DNA of 26,387 nucleotides, from the NCBI GenBank assembly GCA_036897485.1, contig JAYMTF010001097.1, positions 1 through 26,387 of the forward strand, given 5' to 3'. Below the pieces are notes generated by a model. The model was not told the DNA's origin, searched no databases, and worked only from the letters and a program-made list of their open reading frames with translations. Position numbers and translations under genes: made by a program. Positions 23,027 through 26,387 of this stretch are shown here, piece by piece. Numbering within the stretch: position 1 is the stretch's first letter; each line of letters opens with the position of its first letter. This DNA comes from Pelargonium nanum. Its lineage: Eukaryota > Streptophyta > Magnoliopsida > Geraniales > Geraniaceae.

Positions 23027-23627
23027 ATGATGAAGGTGGTTGTGTTCTGGGTTAGGCTTCTGGTTTTTGGGGTAGCTTTTGTGCTCTTCACTACAGAAGC
23101 TTCTGCTCATGGTAATAACATCAATCTAGTACTTATTTTTTGCATTTATTTTTTCAAGTTCTTAGCAATTATGTTTTGATGTTGTCTATGTTTTATATGC
23201 TTAAAGCATGTCTGAATTTGAAAACCAGACAAGCCTCCATCCATTGCTGGCAGTGGCATGAAAGCAAGTGCATGGACAAGGAGGCTAAAGGTACACTCTT
23301 TTCTCCATTTTGAACATTCATGTGTGTTCTTGTTAGTATATTTTCCTGAGAAAATTGCATTTTCTTGCCAGCCAAACATACCAAGTACTAATTTTGAACT
23401 ACCCATTTTGGTATTTTCAGGAAGAGAGAGTTCAAAAGAGTGATGTTGATTCAAACAACTTGAACTTGTATCAGCAAATAGACCCAGCTCCAATTTCATC
23501 AACTGTAACATCTGGTCCTATTGAACATGGCACTCCTCTTAACCCTTACATTTCATGGCCTAAACCTGGGTGTGACTTAAAGAATGATTCATGTTCATTG
23601 CCACCCTCGCCGCCTCCTACGCCTTAA
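23027..23627 (+). CDS. Small secreted protein of unknown family (117 aa), 3 exons
   Basis: Exons are 23027-23111, 23229-23290 and 23421-23627, with GT/AG borders and matching phases. Residues 1 to about 27 form a signal peptide (MMKVVVFWVRLLVFGVAFVL, then a small-residue site near TEASA-H). The mature part is about 90 residues: a short basic segment (KASAWTRRLK), a Ser/Asn-rich stretch, then YQQIDPAPISS and GPIEHGTPLNPYISWPKP, two cysteines (PGCDLKNDSC) and a proline tail PPSPPPTP. The dense GPIEHGTPLNPY block near the C-terminus, the basic site before it and the small size fit a secreted peptide precursor or a small cell-wall protein; this is inference. The ATG at 23021 is followed at once by TAG, so 23027 (or 23030) is the start. 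I do not recognise the family. Confidence 0.78.
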
Positions 23628-24322
23628 ACTCCTTCGAACTAGAGGGAATTGAGGCAGCGTTCGATTAGAATTTTTGTTTGGAAATGATAATGAGAATGCA
23701 AACATTTTTTTTTTTCATTTTCATTATGATTCCAAAATGTTTAGTCAAAACACTACTTAAAGGTCTTATTGCGCAAGATTTGGTAATGTAGACAACAATT
23801 TTGATTTCGGATCAAATCGAAAGATCTAACCCCGAGTTAACAGGCCAAAACTCGGGGTTTCATAATGATTGAAATGTCACGTGCGCATCGTGCTTTTTAT
23901 TTTTGTGTGTTATTTTTCATTCTATTTGCACCATAATCTATGTGTGGTTGTGTATGGATTGTGTTTATATTTTTCAAAACATGGTTAACTTGTTTCTTAC
24001 CTCAGACGTTGACTCTTATATAAAGAATAGTTTAGGTAATATACTTTTTACTATGCTAATCATAATATATAGTAATTGTTATTAACTAATAGATAATTAC
24101 ATGTAATCGTTGAAAATGCTCGAATTTGCAGTTTAGAAAACACAGGAGGTGCATAAATATTCAACTCGAATACAAACAATTTCAATACCATTGAACACTT
24201 ATTCATCTATTAGATCTGAAGTAGCAAAAATACAAAATTTATTATACTTAATTAGAAGAAAATTAAAACTCTAATTATGAGTTATTTTTAGAGGCAAAAT
24301 ATTCTGGTTGGGCTTGAGTTCA
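23628..24322. other. Intergenic region between two convergent small genes
   Basis: It contains the 3' ends of both flanking genes. An imperfect inverted repeat (arms about 23677-23699 and 23716-23736, tttggaa-type outer ends, T-rich loop) just after the first gene could fold into a hairpin or be a small MITE remnant. The frame at 23903-24085 has no family features. Otherwise AT-rich and unremarkable. Confidence 0.5.
23677..23736. repeat. Imperfect inverted repeat (about 21-base arms)
   Basis: The left arm tttggaaatgataatgagaa pairs with the complement of cattttcattatgattcc plus aaa, leaving a T-rich loop of about 16 bases. It lies 50 bases after the stop codon of the small secreted protein gene. 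Confidence 0.55.
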
Positions 24323-25027
24323 TCAATCTTCACCATCATCAATTCTGCGAGGTGGAGGTGGAGATATTGTTGGCTTATTCCAAATCATTGGCTTTGGATC
24401 TAATAAAAATATATACTCTTTCCTTTTGATTACTCTCAATACTTCAGCCATTTCTGCAATGCCATTTTGTTATCCAAATTAAATTATTAAGTTAAACATT
24501 GTCGTCTTCTTTAAAGAGGCACTGATGTTACCAAACAAGCACTTACTCGATAATTTATCTGCCTCTTTTTGAGTAAGATTCGCTGAAAATTCGTTGAGAA
24601 ATGTGTAGTTATTCACCAAAGCCTCCGTTGGCGTGCTATATCAAGTTTCCAATGACATTTCAACAATAAATAGAATGATCAATTGGTCAACTTTCAAACG
24701 AAATCAAATCTTGATCAATGTTGTTAAATCTATCGAAAAATTAAATTACCTAGTTTCTAACACCTTGGCCAACAAACAAAAATGAGCAGATTTAGATTCT
24801 CGATTGTGCATAATCACTATATAAATCTGTAGTTTTGTGGACATCACAATTAGTGACTAATTGTAGCAATAAAGATTGCGAGATTGTTTAAAACTATATC
24901 AGAATGTGCGTCTGTTTCTTACATCTTTTTCGGGTTGAACCTGAGACAGAACCCGAGCCTGAACCTCTGCATGGGAAGTGGCCAGGAATATAGAGATGGT
25001 TAGAAGCCAAAAAGTTGAGGTTGTCAT
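24323..25027 (-). CDS. Secreted stand-alone inhibitor I9 (subtilisin propeptide-like) protein, 143 aa, 4 exons
   Basis: Minus-strand exons are 25027-24923, 24856-24750, 24635-24547 and 24453-24323. All borders are GT/AG, phases are 0, 2 and 1, and the joined frame is open to TGA. Residues 1 to about 20 are a signal peptide (MTTSTFWLLTISIFLATSHA). The I9 fold follows: LQIYIVIMHNRESKSAHF and LLAKVLETS (as YIVYMG...H..LL..VL in plant subtilases), NNYTFLNEFSANLTQKEADK (as Y.Y...FSA.LT..EA..L), then LSKMAEVLRVIKRKEYIFLL. Instead of a catalytic domain there is a tail with ISPPPPRR and an acidic end. Free-standing I9 proteins such as Arabidopsis SPI-1 (about 136 aa) inhibit or chaperone subtilases, so apoplastic or secretory-pathway protease control is the likely role. 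A remnant of a subtilase gene's 5' end is the alternative, but the intact frame argues against it. Confidence 0.75.
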
Positions 25028-25080
25028 TTTATCAAATGATGATTTATGAATGTCTTCTCCACTTTGTAAACTTGTTACAT

Positions 25081-25090
25081 ATTATATAAT
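25081..25090 (-). promoter_or_regulatory. TATA box candidate for the I9 gene
   Basis: attatataat lies 54-63 bases upstream of the ATG on the minus strand, a normal distance for a TATA box plus a short leader. Its presence supports the I9 gene being a transcribed unit. Confidence 0.5.
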
Positions 25091-25311
25091 GTTGAAGACA
25101 GGTTCATAAAAGAAGTAACTCTACTTTGAAGATTATGGCAGTTTAAATTTGCATGTAATAAAATCATCTGAAAACTTAAAACAACATTCAAGAAACATAA
25201 TTAATAGAACCACAGTAAGAATTTCTTTTTCTGTTTCTCTAATACAACCATGCACAAAACTTGAGAGGCAAGTTTTTATTGCATGAGTTAAAGTTTATTG
25301 AGACAAGCACT

Positions 25312-26243
25312 AAATAGGTGCATGAACTTTGAACAAATATACAAATAAGTCACATTTGACAAATTTTGTACAAATAGGTACATGAACTTTTAATTTTGAA
25401 CAATGAATTAGTTAAAATCACTAACTGTTCCGTTAAAATTATTTATGTTTTCTATGACGTGAAACATGACAATTGTAATTTTTTTTTGAAACCATGGTTT
25501 TTATAATTATGATGACATGTAACTTTTAAAAACAAATTTAGCGTAATTTTTCAATTCTTGATTATTGTTCTAAATTAAATTAAATTATTTTTCTTCTTCT
25601 TTCCTATTTTCCTTTTCATGTTAATTTTGACTACTTAAGTTTGCCGGTAATATCTCTTTTTTCTTCTTCAGTAATTTCATCCTGATACATAACTCTTCTC
25701 ATTCTTAACTCATTAATAAGTTACAATTCTTGCTAATTAACATCAGTGATTATTTGAATAAGTTCTGCGTTTTTGTAGTTTTCGTAGCAACAAGAGACAA
25801 TTTTCACAACTTTTCGTTTAAATTATATGTTTTTCGAGGCTTCTGGGCCAACAATTTTTGGAGGGAAGTGCACACCAAAAGAAGAAGATGAAATAGTGGG
25901 GAGGAAGAAGTGAGCGGAAAGGAATTTTTTTAATTAATTTTTAATAATTAATTTGCACACGACTCTAAAGTTATTTAATTTTTTACGTACAAAAACGACA
26001 CATCATCAAAGTCCATGTCATGCTACACATTTTAAAAAATGACACATCATCAATGTCCATGTCATGCTACACATCTATAAAAATGACACATAACGGTCAC
26101 ATAATTATTTTTAACGGAAAAAGTTAACATCATTAGTGAGTTTGATTTAGTTGTTCAAAATTGAAAGTTCATACACTTATTTATATAAAATTTGTCAAAT
26201 GTGATTTATTTATACATTTGATCAAATTTCATGTACCTATTCA
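25312..26243. mobile_element. Non-autonomous DNA-transposon-like element with ~135-bp terminal inverted repeats
   Basis: The left end (25312-25446: aaataggtgcatgaactttg..., cacatttgacaaatttt..., ccgttaaaatta) is matched by the reverse complement of the right end (about 26105-26243), with only scattered differences. The outer arm has an inner repetition: aaataggt[g/a]catgaacttt occurs at 25312 and again at 25372. The interior (about 660 bases) is AT-rich, has no transposase-like frame and carries 44-bp tandem repeats. This is the build of a MULE- or foldback-type non-autonomous element; the superfamily is not settled because a clear target-site duplication was not found. Confidence 0.65.
25997..26094. 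repeat. 44-bp tandem repeat inside the inverted-repeat element
   Basis: gacacatcatcaa[a/t]gtccat with gtcatgctacacat starts at 25997 and 26041, and a partial third unit gacacataa starts at 26085, each 44 bases apart. The first two copies are nearly identical over about 34 bases. Confidence 0.8.
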
Positions 26244-26387
26244 CGTATCATCTCGTGCGTCGCTCACGGGCAATAAGCTAATATTTATAATTGTAACTCT
26301 ATGAAAGGAAATTAGGTTATTGAAAAAGAGCAGCGGCGGCTCCTTGGGAAGAGGAAATCCTAAGCGGCGGCGGCGGCGGCCGCGGCC
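26244..26387. other. GC-rich window end with GGC repeats
   Basis: Right of the transposon-like element is a short stretch ctcgtgcgtcgctcacgggc (26253-26272). From 26329 to the end the sequence becomes strongly GC-rich with GGC triplets (agcggcggcggcggcggcc), unlike anything else in the window. This may be the first coding exon or leader of a further gene running off the edge. No reading frame can be assigned. Confidence 0.4.

Noticed and set aside
23146-23511. 121-codon minus-strand frame opposite the small secreted protein gene
   Set aside because: It runs across exon-intron borders of the better supported plus-strand gene and shows no signal or motif.
1-26387. CRISPR arrays, operons, tRNA or rRNA genes
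   Set aside because: No regularly spaced repeats with unique spacers, no tRNA-like cloverleaf with intact boxes apart from the decayed SINE, no rRNA segments, and the gene structure is clearly that of a plant nucleus.

Overview
The window is nuclear DNA from a flowering plant, most likely a dicot. Evidence: genes split by AT-rich introns with GT/AG borders, pyrimidine patches near 5' ends, plant-specific families (DUF630/DUF632, NPH3), a plant tRNA-type SINE and MITE-like repeats. A woody rosid (for example Rosaceae) is a guess only. There are no prokaryotic features.

Layout. (1) 358-7535, plus strand: a seven-exon N-acetylglucosamine kinase gene of the ASKHA sugar-kinase fold (356 aa). (2) 8146-12297, minus strand: a five-exon DUF630/DUF632 protein (678 aa) with an N-terminal Met-Gly-Cys lipidation motif and proline runs, convergent with gene 1. 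(3) 12298-17372: a 5 kb divergent intergenic region holding a 48-bp three-copy tandem repeat, an 88-bp tandem duplication, a possible decayed Stowaway-like element, and the promoter and long leader (with short upstream ORFs) of the next gene. (4) 17373-21995, plus strand: a four-exon BTB/NPH3 protein (640 aa) very close to Arabidopsis At1g30440; its second intron carries a SINE with visible target-site duplications. (5) 23027-23627, plus strand: a three-exon gene for a 117-aa secreted protein of unknown family. (6) 24323-25027, minus strand: a four-exon gene for a 143-aa secreted protein that is essentially a stand-alone inhibitor I9 (subtilisin propeptide) domain. Its exons are short, and I found it by joining splice sites on the minus strand. 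(7) about 25312-26243: a roughly 0.93 kb element with long imperfect terminal inverted repeats and internal 44-bp repeats. The window ends in a GGC-rich stretch that may start another gene.

How they relate: the first three genes are unrelated housekeeping/signalling genes (UDP-GlcNAc salvage, a membrane-linked DUF632 protein, an NPH3 adaptor of the phototropin/auxin type). The last two are small secreted proteins in convergent orientation and are the least described part: one a candidate protease inhibitor, the other a candidate peptide precursor. All exon borders were set by eye from reading frame, splice consensus and family similarity; no transcript data were available.
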